64,000 bases of DNA from Paenibacillus hunanensis (GTDB taxonomy: Bacteria; Bacillota; Bacilli; Paenibacillales; Paenibacillaceae): positions 248,001 to 312,000 of the forward strand of contig NZ_BMMB01000005.1 in the NCBI RefSeq assembly GCF_014645615.1, read 5' to 3'. The stretch's first letter is position 1; every line of letters begins with the position of its first letter. The position numbers were made by a program, and so were the translations under genes. The notes beneath the pieces were generated by a model. It had not been told where the DNA came from. It saw only the letters and a program-made list of their open reading frames with translations, and searched no databases. This document shows positions 41,923 through 52,189 of the stretch, in pieces.

Positions 41923-42783
41923 ATGAAGAGTCCTAATCTATCGACAGATCACAAGTCCCCCGTACCAAGCAGTAATTTTGCGAATCTGGCTCTATCTGAT
42001 TTTCCGAAGCCAGACGCGCCTTTTCTGGAGCTACGTCATATTCGCAAAGCCTTCGGTAAGGGCAAAAAGCAGCTTCATGTGATGGACAATATCTCGCTTA
42101 CTGTGCAGGAGGGGGAGTTTGTCTCGATTATCGGGCCTTCGGGTTCAGGTAAAAGTACATTATTGCAAATGATCGGCGGTGTACTCTTACCCGATGATGG
42201 CGCCATTATGCTACAGGGCAAGCGCATCAATGGACAGCGTGGACGTGCTGGCTATATGCCACAGCAGCCTGCCCTGTTTCCATGGCGTACGATTGAGCAA
42301 AATGTTGTACTCGCACGCGAGACGGCCGGCTTGCCACAGCAGGAATCACTAGAGCTGGCACGAGTCTGGCTGGATAAGGTCAGTCTGGGTGAATTCCGAC
42401 AGGCGTATCCACATATGCTGTCCGGTGGAATGCAGCAGCGTGTCGCTTTCCTGCGCGCGCTGCTTGGCCCACAGTCATTACTCTGTCTGGATGAGCCATT
42501 CAGTGCGCTGGATGCCTTTACTCGCAGTGAAATGCAAAGCTGGCTGCTGCGCATCTGGGAGGAAAATCGGCGCTCTGTTGTTTTTATCACGCATCATATT
42601 GAAGAAGCTTTACTGCTATCTGACACGATCTATGTACTATCCAATCGTCCAGCACGGGTGCTGGAGCGAGTTGAGGTTCCTTTTGAACGTCCACGGCGTG
42701 AGGAGCTGGTAGATAGCCCTTCCTTTATTGCCCTACGCAGACGACTGACCGAGCTGCTGCGCGAGGAGGTGAGCGCAAAATGA
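41923..42783 (+). CDS. thiZ: ABC transporter ATPase, thiamine-precursor uptake (ThiZ)
   Basis: A 286-residue ATP-binding subunit. Walker A is GPSGSGKST near residue 72, the Q-loop MPQQPALFPWRT, the signature LSGGMQQRVAFLRALL, Walker B LLCLDEPFSALD and the switch His in VVFITHHIEEAL. An unusual N-terminal tail of about 35 residues precedes the family start. I use the ATG at 41923, after AAGGAGGACGATG. Its TGA overlaps the ATG of the next gene (ATGA). Confidence 0.92.
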   Translation: MKSPNLSTDHKSPVPSSNFANLALSDFPKPDAPFLELRHIRKAFGKGKKQLHVMDNISLTVQEGEFVSIIGPSGSGKSTLLQMIGGVLLPDDGAIMLQGKRINGQRGRAGYMPQQPALFPWRTIEQNVVLARETAGLPQQESLELARVWLDKVSLGEFRQAYPHMLSGGMQQRVAFLRALLGPQSLLCLDEPFSALDAFTRSEMQSWLLRIWEENRRSVVFITHHIEEALLLSDTIYVLSNRPARVLERVEVPFERPRREELVDSPSFIALRRRLTELLREEVSAK

Positions 42784-43574
42784 CCCCAGTGTCATGGATC
42801 GACGCTCATATTCATCTGGATCAATATCGGGATAGCGAGGTGCGCTCTATCATTCGTGAGCTGCCGCGTCATGGACTGAATACGCTGATCGCCGTATCGA
42901 TGAATCGGGAGTCGTGTCAGCGTACCGAATCGCTGGCACGTACGTATCCCGGTATCGTCAAGCCTGCATATGGTTATCATCCTGAGCAGCCATTGCCCAC
43001 TCCTCAGCAGACAGGAGCATTGCTGCAATGGATCGAGGCTCGAATTAGCGAAGCGGTAGCGATCGGTGAGATCGGTCTGCCCTACTATCGACGACAGGAA
43101 TTAGTGGCTGAGGGCTATGCACTGGATGAACAGGGCTATATCGATCTGCTGGATCAGCAGCTACAATTAGCCCAGCGATGCGATAAGCCTGTCGTGCTAC
43201 ATGCCGTGTATGAGGATGCAGACACGGTATGCGATATGCTAGAGCAGCACGGCATAACACGGGCTCATTTTCACTGGTTTAAAGGCTCTGCAGCGCAGAT
43301 TGAGCGGCTGGCACAGCGCGGGTATTATATCTCGTTTACACCGGATATTGTGTATGAGACTGAAATTCGTGAGCTCGCTGCTGTCTATCCGCGGGAACTG
43401 GTCATGACGGAAACGGATGGGCCGTGGCCGTTTGAAGGGCCTTTTGCCGGGAGACCAACTGTGCCCGCGATGGTACGTGAAGTGTGCCGTGCATGGGCGC
43501 AGATTCAAGGACTAGAAGAGACAGCGGCTGCCGAGCAGCTATATGCTAATGCATGCAGACTGTATCAGATCTAG
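42780..43574 (+). CDS. TatD-family metal-dependent hydrolase in the thiamine uptake operon
   Basis: A 264-residue TIM-barrel hydrolase. Metal ligands are visible: IDAHIHLDQY, AIGEIGLPYY, PVVLHAVYED, AHFHWFKG and TETDGPWPF. The set is complete for the TatD/amidohydrolase-like superfamily. The start overlaps the ATPase stop (ATGA), so it belongs to the operon. In other bacteria thiXYZ operons carry YlmB, an unrelated deformylase that processes imported formylaminopyrimidine; this protein may fill that step, or a general nuclease-like role. Function is inferred from context only. Confidence 0.8.
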   Translation: MTPVSWIDAHIHLDQYRDSEVRSIIRELPRHGLNTLIAVSMNRESCQRTESLARTYPGIVKPAYGYHPEQPLPTPQQTGALLQWIEARISEAVAIGEIGLPYYRRQELVAEGYALDEQGYIDLLDQQLQLAQRCDKPVVLHAVYEDADTVCDMLEQHGITRAHFHWFKGSAAQIERLAQRGYYISFTPDIVYETEIRELAAVYPRELVMTETDGPWPFEGPFAGRPTVPAMVREVCRAWAQIQGLEETAAAEQLYANACRLYQI

Positions 43575-43747
43575 CATGCTGACAGTCTACCTATAGCTAT
43601 AGCATCCGCTAACGGCGAATTTGTAAAATCGATGTATTTTGGTACTTGACCGTACAGGGCGAACCGGATACGATATTGAACGCATTCATTTGGCATTACC
43701 TGCCATTCACATCTCAGGTCCAATACAGAAAGAAGGAAACCGCTTCG

Positions 43748-45133
43748 ATGTCCAAGCAAACGAACCGCTCGATGGTAACGGTGGGCTTGCTGGCTGCCCT
43801 GTTCATCGGGGCGCTTGATTCTACCGTTGTCAGTACGGCTTCACCACGTATTATTGATTCACTTGGCGGACTCAGCCTGATTAGCTGGATTTTCTCCGTC
43901 TATACATTAACAACTTGCATCGCTACACCGATCTTCGGTAAGCTTGGCGATCTGTACGGTCGCAGGCTCGTATTTGCGATTGGTCTTGGTCTATTCGTCG
44001 TCGGCTCAATGCTGTGCGGTCTGGCTGGCTCGATGACTGAGCTGATCTGGTATCGCGCGCTACAAGGGATTGGCGCAGGGGCGCTGACACCGGTGACCTT
44101 TACGATCGTGGGCGATCTGTATCCAGGTAAGGAACGCGCCAAGGTGCAGGGGATTTTCTCCTCGGTCTGGTCGATTGCCGGCCTGTTCGGGCCACTGGTA
44201 GGTGGTTATTTTGTCGACTATATTTCATGGCGCTGGATTTTCTTTATTAATCTGCCGGTTGGCATTATCGCGATCATGTTTATTTTCCTGTATTATCATG
44301 AGTCATTCGCCAAGCAGAAAAAGGCGATCGACTATGCAGGTGCGATTACCTTTACCGTCGGAATGACTGCTCTACTGCTCGCTCTACTCACAGGCGGTGA
44401 GGAATATGCGTGGAATTCTCCGGTAATTCTGGTGATGTTCCTCGTAACGGTTGTCTTCCTCGGTCTGTTCCTGTGGATTGAGCGTCGAGCGGCTGAACCG
44501 ATGCTGCCGCTGAGCCTGTTCCGCAATCCCGTGCTGAACATCCCGTATATTCTCGGCTTCACTACCCGCTGGATGGTGATGGGGGTAACGGTCTATTGCG
44601 CTCTCTGGATGCAGGATGTATCTGGCTCCAGTGCAACACTGGCAGGGCTTGCGCTCATGCCGATGTCGATCGCATGGCCGCTCGCATCGACGCTGTCCGG
44701 TAGATTGATGTACCGCATCGGTGCCAAATGGCTCATTATCTTCGGCTCTGTGCTCGTCGTAGCAGGCAGTCTACTGGTGGCGATTATGCAAGCAGGCTCT
44801 ACGTATGGTCTAATCGTTGCCTCGCTGGTGCTGATCGGACTGGGCATGGGCTGCATCGTCACACCATCGATGGTCATTATTCAGGGCGCCGTCGACTTCC
44901 GTATGCGTAGCGTAGCAACCTCGACAAATACACTGATGAACTCACTTGGTCAAACGGTCAGCGTTGCTGTATTCGGTCTGGTGTTCAACTCGGTCGTTAC
45001 GGCAGACAGCCCGGAGCAGATCGCTAATGGGATTCATGCAGTGTTCCTGCTCATGCTTGCTGTAGCGGTGCTGAATCTGGTGGTGGCGTTGTTCTTGCCG
45101 CCGAGTAGTAAGCTGTTGAATCATCAGCAGTAG
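43748..45133 (+). CDS. MFS multidrug exporter, DHA2 (EmrB/QacA) family
   Basis: A 461-residue proton-driven exporter with 14 predicted helices. Motif A is FGKLGDLYGRRLVF, the start GALDSTVVSTASPRIIDSLG is typical of the DHA2 family and GLFGPLVGGYFVDYISWRWI is motif C. The ATG at 43748 follows AGAAGGAAACC. Substrate unknown; likely lipophilic drugs or metabolites. Monocistronic, after the thiamine operon but with its own start region, and followed by a terminator. Confidence 0.88.
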   Translation: MSKQTNRSMVTVGLLAALFIGALDSTVVSTASPRIIDSLGGLSLISWIFSVYTLTTCIATPIFGKLGDLYGRRLVFAIGLGLFVVGSMLCGLAGSMTELIWYRALQGIGAGALTPVTFTIVGDLYPGKERAKVQGIFSSVWSIAGLFGPLVGGYFVDYISWRWIFFINLPVGIIAIMFIFLYYHESFAKQKKAIDYAGAITFTVGMTALLLALLTGGEEYAWNSPVILVMFLVTVVFLGLFLWIERRAAEPMLPLSLFRNPVLNIPYILGFTTRWMVMGVTVYCALWMQDVSGSSATLAGLALMPMSIAWPLASTLSGRLMYRIGAKWLIIFGSVLVVAGSLLVAIMQAGSTYGLIVASLVLIGLGMGCIVTPSMVIIQGAVDFRMRSVATSTNTLMNSLGQTVSVAVFGLVFNSVVTADSPEQIANGIHAVFLLMLAVAVLNLVVALFLPPSSKLLNHQQ

Positions 45134-45157
45134 CTGAAAGTTTTATATAGACAGCAA

Positions 45158-45197
45158 TAGACTGACGTCAGACTTTATAATGGCGTCAGTCTATTTA
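45158..45197 (+). terminator. Terminator of the MFS gene
   Basis: TAGACTGACG pairs with CGTCAGTCTA; a short T-rich tail follows. Confidence 0.8.
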
Positions 45198-45264
45198 CTT
45201 ACTGCATTTAGTTTGATATAACCACAGCAATAATATTGCATATTTTATTGAGCAAGGAGCTTCT

Positions 45265-46506
45265 ATGTTGAATAATCTACATATCATTGATCACTATCCA
45301 GACAGATTTTTGAATTATTCCGGTATTTCTTTTGATGATCGATTTCATTTTTTTCATGTAAGTAAAGATATGAATCAAGAGGATGAGCTATCTGCCGATA
45401 GTCAAGCAGGTATTCTGCGTTTTGATACTGTTCATCAGCAGCATCAATTTTCTTCTTATTCATCTTGTATATCTTTTGAGAGTTACACTCCGGGTAAAAC
45501 CACTCTACATACGGCAAGCTTACAATGGATGAACCATGAAGCAACGCTCATTATATATGCATTCGATTGTAAGACAATGAGAGAAAGCGAAGTGTACCGC
45601 CATTCTTTTATAGATGATATAGCCGAAGACACTGAGAATTCCTCGCTGTGGCGTCTTGAACTCTATAGTCTAGATGATCAATATGTGTTAATCAAAGTGC
45701 CTGAACTTGATCCCTTTTCGAGAAATGAGAATTACGGATTTTCTGAATGTTTGCTGATCGATCTGAATGAACAACAAGCTTTTACAGTTCCGTCATACTT
45801 GAGCGAATATGATTCTTTACTAAATCTCTCTCATATTGAGCGGCATATGTATGACGGAATTGATTTTTTGCTCCTTAGTACAGGTAGAGTTTCTCTGAAC
45901 AATAAAAGAGAATCGTGGAAGCAACGCAAGCACGACTTGTACAACACGATGAGTCACCAAACTAGAATTATCATTCCTCTACAACAATGGATTGCGGCTA
46001 TCAAAGAATACCAGAGCTTAGGAGATCATTTTATCTTAGATGAATGTGACTTCTCTGTCGGGTATGTACAACATATTCAATTTAACAATCAAATCTTTCT
46101 ACTTAAAACACATTTTGCTACTGGTTCATCAGAATTAATTCATTATGAATTAAGCATGCAAGCTAAACATTCGTTACACTTTACTATGGAATTAGAGCGA
46201 GTCTTCATTAATGAAACATATTCAATCGGGATTGCTGTAGATCAAGATCAGTCAACCAAAAAGGTTTATCATTTAAATTCAGGTGTATTACCTTGCAGCC
46301 TGAAACTAGAGCATACTGTAGAATTTTTTGATGAAAAGTTGATGGTTATCAAATATAAAGACGCGCTTGGAATGGAACATATTCAGTTTTATAATGCGCA
46401 AACTCATGAAATGCTAATGCACGACATAGGTTCGCGCATAATGCTTTTCATTCCTGACCTGCACAATAATCGAACATCATTCCTTCTTCATATCCAACAA
46501 GCATAA
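45265..46506 (+). CDS. Protein of unknown function, AT-rich orphan
   Basis: A 413-residue cytosolic protein with no signal peptide, membrane helix or recognised motif. It is rich in aromatic and acidic residues with many short predicted beta-strands (YVLIKVPELD; HFILDECDFSVGYVQ; KKVYHLNSGVLPC), compatible with a beta-propeller-like fold, but no repeat is clear. The ATG follows GCAAGGAGCTTCT, a good ribosome binding site, and a terminator follows, so it is a genuine gene. Its GC content is clearly below that of its neighbours, which points to recent acquisition. Confidence 0.7.
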   Translation: MLNNLHIIDHYPDRFLNYSGISFDDRFHFFHVSKDMNQEDELSADSQAGILRFDTVHQQHQFSSYSSCISFESYTPGKTTLHTASLQWMNHEATLIIYAFDCKTMRESEVYRHSFIDDIAEDTENSSLWRLELYSLDDQYVLIKVPELDPFSRNENYGFSECLLIDLNEQQAFTVPSYLSEYDSLLNLSHIERHMYDGIDFLLLSTGRVSLNNKRESWKQRKHDLYNTMSHQTRIIIPLQQWIAAIKEYQSLGDHFILDECDFSVGYVQHIQFNNQIFLLKTHFATGSSELIHYELSMQAKHSLHFTMELERVFINETYSIGIAVDQDQSTKKVYHLNSGVLPCSLKLEHTVEFFDEKLMVIKYKDALGMEHIQFYNAQTHEMLMHDIGSRIMLFIPDLHNNRTSFLLHIQQA

Positions 46507-46532
46507 GCCGCACTAAAGCTTATTAATAATTC

Positions 46533-46583
46533 AAAAAGAGCAACTTTTCTCCGAATTCGAATGGGAAAAGTCGCTCTTTTTTT
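46533..46583. terminator. Bidirectional terminator
   Basis: AAAAGAGCaACTTTTC pairs with GAAAAGTcGCTCTTTT, with T runs on both strands; shared with the convergent nfrA gene. Confidence 0.85.
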
Positions 46584-46646
46584 ATATTTATTCAAGCCAG
46601 CTATACGTCTACTGTATTGGCATATATGACATTTCAAAGTAGCATA

Positions 46647-47390
46647 TCAACGCTTATTAAAACCCTTCTTCTCCAAAAATTCCTTGAGCTGCATACGCGA
46701 AGGTGTGGTGAACTTCTGCGCCATCTGTTCAGACCATGGCGTGGTTTTGATACCGCCTGTGCGTTCGGTGAGATACTGCACCATCGTATCATCGTATTCC
46801 TCTACCGCTTGCAGTGTTGCATCTGCATCGTAGGCTTCGCGATGCAATACCGCCTTCAGGGGCAAGCGTGGACGCAGACCTGGCTCCTGATTAGGGTAGC
46901 CGAGGCACATACCATAGATTGGGTAAACGTACTCTGGTAAGCCTAACAGCTCGGATACGCCCTCGATATCGGTACGGATACCACCAATGTATACAACGCC
47001 CAGACCCATCGATTCAGCAGCGATCGCTGCGTTCTGAGCAGCCAGTGTCACATCTGCGGTTGCAACGATAAAGTTCTCAACTGCATCTACATACGATTCC
47101 TTTTCTGGCGCATGCTTTTGTACGGCGTGCTCCAAACGATACAGGTCTGCACACCATACGAGGAATACGGGGCATTCTTCGATGTAGCGCTGACTTCCTG
47201 CCATACGGGCAAGGCTTGCTTTGCGCTCAGGATCTTTTACTGCAATCACGCTATACGCCTGCACATTGCTGGAGCTGGACGCCATCTGCCCTGCTGCTAC
47301 AATGGCTTCTAATTGTTCGTCGGTTACCGCATCTGGCTTGTAGCTGCGGATCGAGCGGTGATTCATTAATAAACGGATTGTATCATTCAT
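46647..47390 (-). CDS. nfrA: NADPH-dependent flavin oxidoreductase / nitroreductase (NfrA family)
   Basis: A 247-residue FMN-dependent oxidoreductase. The FMN-phosphate loop HRSIRSYKPD, the AGQMASSSSNVQAYSVIAV region and AAESMGLGVVYIGGIRTDI are the family hallmarks, and the C-terminal arm (KTTPWSEQMAQKFTTPSRM) is that of the NfrA/Frp branch. These reduce FMN, nitroaromatics or disulfides with NADPH under oxidative or heat stress. The ATG follows AGGAGTGACTACCGG. Monocistronic. Confidence 0.9.
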   Translation of the reverse strand: MNDTIRLLMNHRSIRSYKPDAVTDEQLEAIVAAGQMASSSSNVQAYSVIAVKDPERKASLARMAGSQRYIEECPVFLVWCADLYRLEHAVQKHAPEKESYVDAVENFIVATADVTLAAQNAAIAAESMGLGVVYIGGIRTDIEGVSELLGLPEYVYPIYGMCLGYPNQEPGLRPRLPLKAVLHREAYDADATLQAVEEYDDTMVQYLTERTGGIKTTPWSEQMAQKFTTPSRMQLKEFLEKKGFNKR

Positions 47391-47615
47391 CCGGTAGTCA
47401 CTCCTGTCTGCATGTGGTTCTCTACTAATGTTTCATAAGTATATTACCTTATTAACACAATAGAAGCCAAATCACGCAGGGGATGGAGTGTTTGATGATG
47501 TGCACGATCAACAATAGATTCATTTTTAATTAGATATTGGATACCCCTATCGTGTATTCATACAGCACTGCACCGTCTGTAAACGTATCCGTTATTCGTC
47601 TATCTAGTATGGCAA

Positions 47616-50117
47616 TCAGACCTGCTCGCGTTGCAGTTTAATTCGCTGTAGGCGCAGGGAATTAAGCACGACAGATACGGAGCTAAATGCCATTGCGGCT
47701 CCCGCTAGCCATGGGGCGAGTAAGCCGATGGCTGCGATGGGGATGCCGATGACGTTATAGGCGAGTGCCCAGAATAGATTCTGACGGATATTGCGGATGG
47801 TGCGGCGGCTGATCATGATCGCATCAGCGATGCCGTCAAGATCGCCGCGCATCAGGGTGATGTCGGCGGCTTCCATCGCGACATCGGTTCCGGTGCCGAT
47901 AGCGATGCCGGTATTCGCAGTAGCGAGTGCAGGAGCGTCATTGATGCCATCGCCTACCATTGCTACGATGCGCCCTTCGTCTTGCAGGTGCTTGATCGCG
48001 GCGGCTTTGCCTTCAGGCAGCACACCTGCCAGCACCTGCTTGATGCCAGTCTGTGCGGCGATTGCTTGCGCTGTGCGTTCATTATCGCCAGTGATCATAA
48101 TAACGTGCAGTCCCATTTGCTGTAGCCGCTCGATGGCTCTGGCAGATGTGTCCTTGACGGTATCGGCAACGGCAATCCAGCCTGCATAGCGATCATTTAC
48201 AGCGGTGAGCATTACCGTTTTCCCCTGCTGTTCCAGCTCTTGAATCGCAGCCTCCAGCGTATCTGTAGCTATCCCTGCCTCCTGCATCAGCAGGCGTGTT
48301 CCGATACGAATCGTATGCTGCCCACTGATAGCGGTGATACCCTTGCCCGGTATATTGTCAAACGATTGAAGCGGCGCGGGTGTCACCTGTTGCTCCTGTA
48401 AGCCCTGCACAATCGCACGCGCCAGTGGATGCTCGGATGCACCTTCTGCTCCAGCTACAAGTGCCAGCCATGCTGCCTCTGGCAATACATTTGGCTCTGC
48501 ATACCAGTCGGTTAATATCGGCTCACCTCGTGTGATCGTACCGGTCTTATCCAGTACAACCGTATCGATGCGGTGCGCCGTCTCCAGATGCTCACCGCCC
48601 TTGAACAGAATGCCATATTCGGCAGCTCTACCTGAACCTGCCATGATCGAGGTTGGCGTTGCCAGACCGAGTGCACACGGACAGGCGATCACCAGCACAG
48701 CGATTGCCTTTTCCAATGCTCCACTGAATTGTCCCGGCTCCACGCCAAAGTAAAAGATCACAAACGTTAGCAGCGCAATGCCGATCACGATCGGTACGAA
48801 TATACCAGAGATGACATCTGCCATGCGCTGAATGGGTGCCTTGGACACCTGAGCCTGCTCCACGACCTGAATAATTTGCGCCAGAGCGGTATGCTTGCCG
48901 ATTCGCTCAGCGCGAAAGCGTAGTCGTCCATTCTGGTTAATCGTCGCTCCGATCACACGATCTCCGTTCGTTTTATCTACCGGCAGACTCTCGCCTGTCA
49001 GCATCGACTCATCGACCGAGGAGCGTCCCTCCAGTACGATACCATCGACAGGAATCTTCTCACCGGGCTTCACGATCACGATATCGCCGACGCGTACCTC
49101 CTCAGCTGCAATCTGCACCTCCTGTCCATCCCGCTCGACAAGTGCATGCTGAGCGCGCAGATTCATCAGACTGCGAATCGCTGACGAGGAACGACTTTTC
49201 GCACGATGCTCCAGCCATTTGCCCAGCAGAATCAGCGTAATCAGCATACTGCTCACTTCAAAATACAGGGCAGCCTGAAAGCCTGGCTCGATCCACTCAC
49301 GAATCATCAGGAATACGCTGTAAAAATAAGCTGCCGATGTCCCCAGCACAACGAGCACGTCCATATTCGCACTACCGCCACGAAGTGCCTTATACGCACC
49401 ACGGTAAAATTGCCAGCCGATCACAAGCTGTACCGGCGTGGCGAGTAGCCATTGCACCCACGGAATCATCAGTACATGCGGCATATAGATCCATGATGTG
49501 AAGCTAAAATGCGCGACCATCGTCCACAACAGTGGTAACGATAATATCAGCGAAATGACCAGCTGTAAGCCGCGCTGATGCTGCAATTGATGGCGGCGTT
49601 CCTCCGCTCCCTCCTGCTCCTGAACCGTCGCCTTATAACCAAGACGTGCTACTTTATCCGTAATATCCTGCACACTGACTGCACCTGCATCAAAGCTCAC
49701 CCGTGCCGTTTCCAGCATCAGATTCACCTGTGCCTCGGATATGCCCTTCATTCGGTTCAGCCCTTTTTCGATGCGAGCAGAGCAAGCCGCACACGTCATA
49801 CCAGAAATGTCCAGATACACCGTCTCATGCAGCACCGAGTAGCCAAGCTTCCCGATTTTTTGCTCAATCTCGTCTGCCTGTAGCTGCTTCGGATTATACG
49901 TGACCAGTGCATTTTCCATTGCCAGATTCACATTTGCTTCGGCCACGCCGTCCATACGACGCAGCCCCTTTTCAATCCGTGTCGCACAGGCAGCGCAGGT
50001 CATGCCGCCGATTTGCAGCTTTAATTGCTGAAGCTCGGCAGAAGAAGGAGCCGCTGCTTCGGACGGGCTGCCCGGAGCGGGAGTCGTTGTATTCGATTCA
50101 GGCTCATGCTGAGTCAT
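47616..50117 (-). CDS. copA: Copper-exporting P-type ATPase
   Basis: An 833-residue Cu(I) exporter. Two N-terminal heavy-metal domains each carry GMTCAAC (near residues 38 and 108), then eight helices with the CPC metal site in [15 protein letters not shown], the phosphorylation motif DKTGTITRG, the actuator motif TGES and the hinge [15 protein letters not shown]. All motor residues look intact. The ATG at 50117 follows AAAGGAGGTATACCC. It exports Cu(I) delivered by CopZ and is controlled by CsoR; a CsoR-like dyad lies about 330 bases upstream. Confidence 0.96.
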   Translation of the reverse strand: MTQHEPESNTTTPAPGSPSEAAAPSSAELQQLKLQIGGMTCAACATRIEKGLRRMDGVAEANVNLAMENALVTYNPKQLQADEIEQKIGKLGYSVLHETVYLDISGMTCAACSARIEKGLNRMKGISEAQVNLMLETARVSFDAGAVSVQDITDKVARLGYKATVQEQEGAEERRHQLQHQRGLQLVISLILSLPLLWTMVAHFSFTSWIYMPHVLMIPWVQWLLATPVQLVIGWQFYRGAYKALRGGSANMDVLVVLGTSAAYFYSVFLMIREWIEPGFQAALYFEVSSMLITLILLGKWLEHRAKSRSSSAIRSLMNLRAQHALVERDGQEVQIAAEEVRVGDIVIVKPGEKIPVDGIVLEGRSSVDESMLTGESLPVDKTNGDRVIGATINQNGRLRFRAERIGKHTALAQIIQVVEQAQVSKAPIQRMADVISGIFVPIVIGIALLTFVIFYFGVEPGQFSGALEKAIAVLVIACPCALGLATPTSIMAGSGRAAEYGILFKGGEHLETAHRIDTVVLDKTGTITRGEPILTDWYAEPNVLPEAAWLALVAGAEGASEHPLARAIVQGLQEQQVTPAPLQSFDNIPGKGITAISGQHTIRIGTRLLMQEAGIATDTLEAAIQELEQQGKTVMLTAVNDRYAGWIAVADTVKDTSARAIERLQQMGLHVIMITGDNERTAQAIAAQTGIKQVLAGVLPEGKAAAIKHLQDEGRIVAMVGDGINDAPALATANTGIAIGTGTDVAMEAADITLMRGDLDGIADAIMISRRTIRNIRQNLFWALAYNVIGIPIAAIGLLAPWLAGAAMAFSSVSVVLNSLRLQRIKLQREQV

Positions 50118-50449
50118 GGGTATACCTCCTTTGATATAAATGATGTTATAAAAGAAATACATTGTACCTGAACATCGATCATTTCTAATAACGGATAGAT
50201 AAGCGTATATCTTATATGTGCGCCGGTTTTTGTTTGCGTCTTATGTTCTATACTGCTTACGAAGTGTTCCATGTGCCTCTCATTGGATAGATTCACATGC
50301 CTATAGCTGTAAAGCTCCAATAAAGGCTTGCAATTCACCATACCATTACACCACTACCGCCTATCCTCACCTGTGTAGATATCCTTTTGTGAAAGGAAAA
50401 TAGAAAATGACTCGTCGTCTTTATATGCCACCTTCGCTTTATCCTCATT

Positions 50450-50472
50450 CATATACAGGAGGGGGGTATATG
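50450..50472 (-). promoter_or_regulatory. Possible CsoR operator upstream of copA
   Basis: CATATAC-N9-GTATATG with a G-rich centre. The G-rich centre and flanking TATA resemble CsoR sites but the match is weaker than at 52190-52208. Confidence 0.45.
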
Positions 50473-50481
50473 TTATCCCTG

Positions 50482-50529
50482 AAAAAACCTGATTCTACAC
50501 TCCAGAGCATTCTTACGAATCAGGCTTTT
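50482..50529 (-). terminator. Terminator of the ankyrin gene
   Basis: AAAAAACCTGATTC pairs with GAATCAGGCTTTT; the minus strand ends in TTTTTT. It separates the csoR-copZ-ankyrin unit from copA. Confidence 0.82.
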
Positions 50530-50624
50530 CAGCTATATTCTATTCACTGCGATAACTATTCACAGTGTTAACTTCTTGTCACTACGCTAACTAACTGGAC
50601 TTATATCATCTAACTGTGTCTATA

Positions 50625-51326
50625 TTAATGGTTCAGCTTTTGCTTCAATAATACCGCCAATTCGTACCAGTGACGTCCATCCAGTCGATTGTCGATCTCT
50701 TCCTGCTCCATACCGAGCCAGTATTCACCTTCCAGCAGCTCGAACATAAGATAATGGGTCACCCACTGGCATAATGGATGCTGCGCTACCGTCTGCATCG
50801 GCTCATAGCTATCATCCCAGTTATAGTTCTGAACGACAGCGTGCAGCACAGCGGCCGTCTGGATATGGCGAATGACCTCACAGGCAGCTTCTACCGATTC
50901 CTCGTATATGACCTGATCCACAATCGCCTGCTCTTCATCGGTTAATTGTAGTCGAATCGCGCCCGGTGTATTGCCAAGCAGCTCGGCAGCCGTAATATCA
51001 CCACGCCGATGCGCTTCATACCATGCAGTATGTGGCAAGCCTTGCGCATGATCAAGCTCTGCTCCTGCTTCGACCAGTAGCTGTAAGCCTGCATATTGCT
51101 TGAACTTGACTGACTTGAATAGCGCGGTTTCACCCAGCTTATCCTTCGCCTCCAGATCAGCACCATGCTCGATTAGCATGGCAAGCTGGTCTACAGGTCG
51201 CTTGTTCGTAATGCATAGCATGAGCGGTGTGCGTCCCCGTTCATCCCGCTCGTTCACATCGGATTGCTGAAGGGCAAGCTGCAATTGCTCCAGCGTGCCA
51301 CTTCGGCATAATTCTTTCCAGTTCAT
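50625..51326 (-). CDS. Ankyrin-repeat protein within the copper locus
   Basis: A 233-residue cytosolic protein. Two to three ankyrin repeats occupy about residues 25-110 (ERGRTPLMLCITNKR; KLGETALFKSVKFKQY; GAELDHAQGLPHTAWYEAHR), followed by an acidic helical C-terminal region of about 110 residues with no recognised domain. The ATG at 51326 follows AAGGAGTGCACG. It lies 100 bases after copZ on the same strand, so it is likely co-transcribed with csoR and copZ. A copper role is inferred only from position; ankyrin proteins mainly mediate protein binding. Confidence 0.75.
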   Translation of the reverse strand: MNWKELCRSGTLEQLQLALQQSDVNERDERGRTPLMLCITNKRPVDQLAMLIEHGADLEAKDKLGETALFKSVKFKQYAGLQLLVEAGAELDHAQGLPHTAWYEAHRRGDITAAELLGNTPGAIRLQLTDEEQAIVDQVIYEESVEAACEVIRHIQTAAVLHAVVQNYNWDDSYEPMQTVAQHPLCQWVTHYLMFELLEGEYWLGMEQEEIDNRLDGRHWYELAVLLKQKLNH

Positions 51327-51428
51327 GACGTGCACTCCTTCGTTCCTCAGCGATAGTGTGATATGAAGCCAGTGCCGTTTAGTTGTCGCTATTTCTAAGC
51401 TACCTGTTTATCTGCTGATCTGTGATAC

Positions 51429-51641
51429 TCAGGCACCAGCAGAGATCACATCATAGCCCTGTTCCTCAATCGCTTCGGTCAGCTTGACCACGTCCAGCTT
51501 GGATTCATCGTAGCTGATATCAACCGATTTGCCTTCCAGATTGACTTTACCGCTTGCACCAATCTCCGCCAGTGCGCCTTCAACTGCTTGTACGCAATGC
51601 TGACAGGACATACCTTCTACTTCTAATTTTACCTGTGCCAT
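51429..51641 (-). CDS. copZ: Copper chaperone CopZ
   Basis: A 70-residue heavy-metal-associated domain with Cu(I)-binding MSCQHC near residue 11. The fold is the standard HMA beta-alpha-beta pattern (VKLEVEGMS, then VDISYDESKLDVVKLTEAIE). It carries Cu(I) to CopA. The ATG at 51641 follows AAGGAGGCTATTACG; an upstream in-frame extension to 51692 is not needed. Second gene of the csoR-copZ-ankyrin unit. Confidence 0.93.
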   Translation of the reverse strand: MAQVKLEVEGMSCQHCVQAVEGALAEIGASGKVNLEGKSVDISYDESKLDVVKLTEAIEEQGYDVISAGA

Positions 51642-51733
51642 CGTAATAGCCTCCTTGATATCGTTTAGTGTACTCGTCTGCACAAATGACATAGCGATGC
51701 TTCATCTGCAAAGGAAAAACGTTTTATTTTAAT

Positions 51734-52105
51734 TTATTTCAACAGCTTATTGATCGTAACCAGTAGCTCATCAATGACTTCATGCTCACCGGATTCGATC
51801 CGTTCCACCACACAGCTTTTCATATGACCCTCTAGCAACAATCGACCAACCGAGTTCAGTGCCGATTGAGCGGCGGCGATCTGATTTAACACATCATCAC
51901 AATACGTGTCCTTCTCGATCATGCCCTTAATACCTCGAATCTGACCTTCCACCCGATTCAATCGACGTACCAGATTGTGCTTCATTTCTTCCGAGTGGTG
52001 ACTCTGGCGACCGGAATGATCGCCGGCTGCACAAGCGTCTACATCGTTCGTATTCGGTAGATCCGTCGCGACCATTTCCTGCTCACTGGCGTTCATCTTT
52101 TCCAT
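51734..52105 (-). CDS. csoR: Copper-sensing repressor CsoR
   Basis: A 123-residue all-helical repressor (DUF156) that releases DNA on binding Cu(I). The copper ligands are visible as Cys in DTYCDDVL and His plus Cys in EGHMKSCVVE (the C-H-C set). An N-terminal His/Asp-rich tail (CAAGDHSGRQSHHSEEMKHN) precedes the core VRRLNRVEGQIRGIKGMIEK. The ATG follows AAGGGAG. The operator CATACCC-N5-GGGTATG lies 85-103 bases upstream. Confidence 0.92.
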   Translation of the reverse strand: MEKMNASEQEMVATDLPNTNDVDACAAGDHSGRQSHHSEEMKHNLVRRLNRVEGQIRGIKGMIEKDTYCDDVLNQIAAAQSALNSVGRLLLEGHMKSCVVERIESGEHEVIDELLVTINKLLK

Positions 52106-52189
52106 TGCGCGTCTCCCTTCACGTCTGCTCCTAGCAGTCTGAGCTTAACCGGACAACCCAAAAAGCAAATCGTTATACATCCATCCTAA

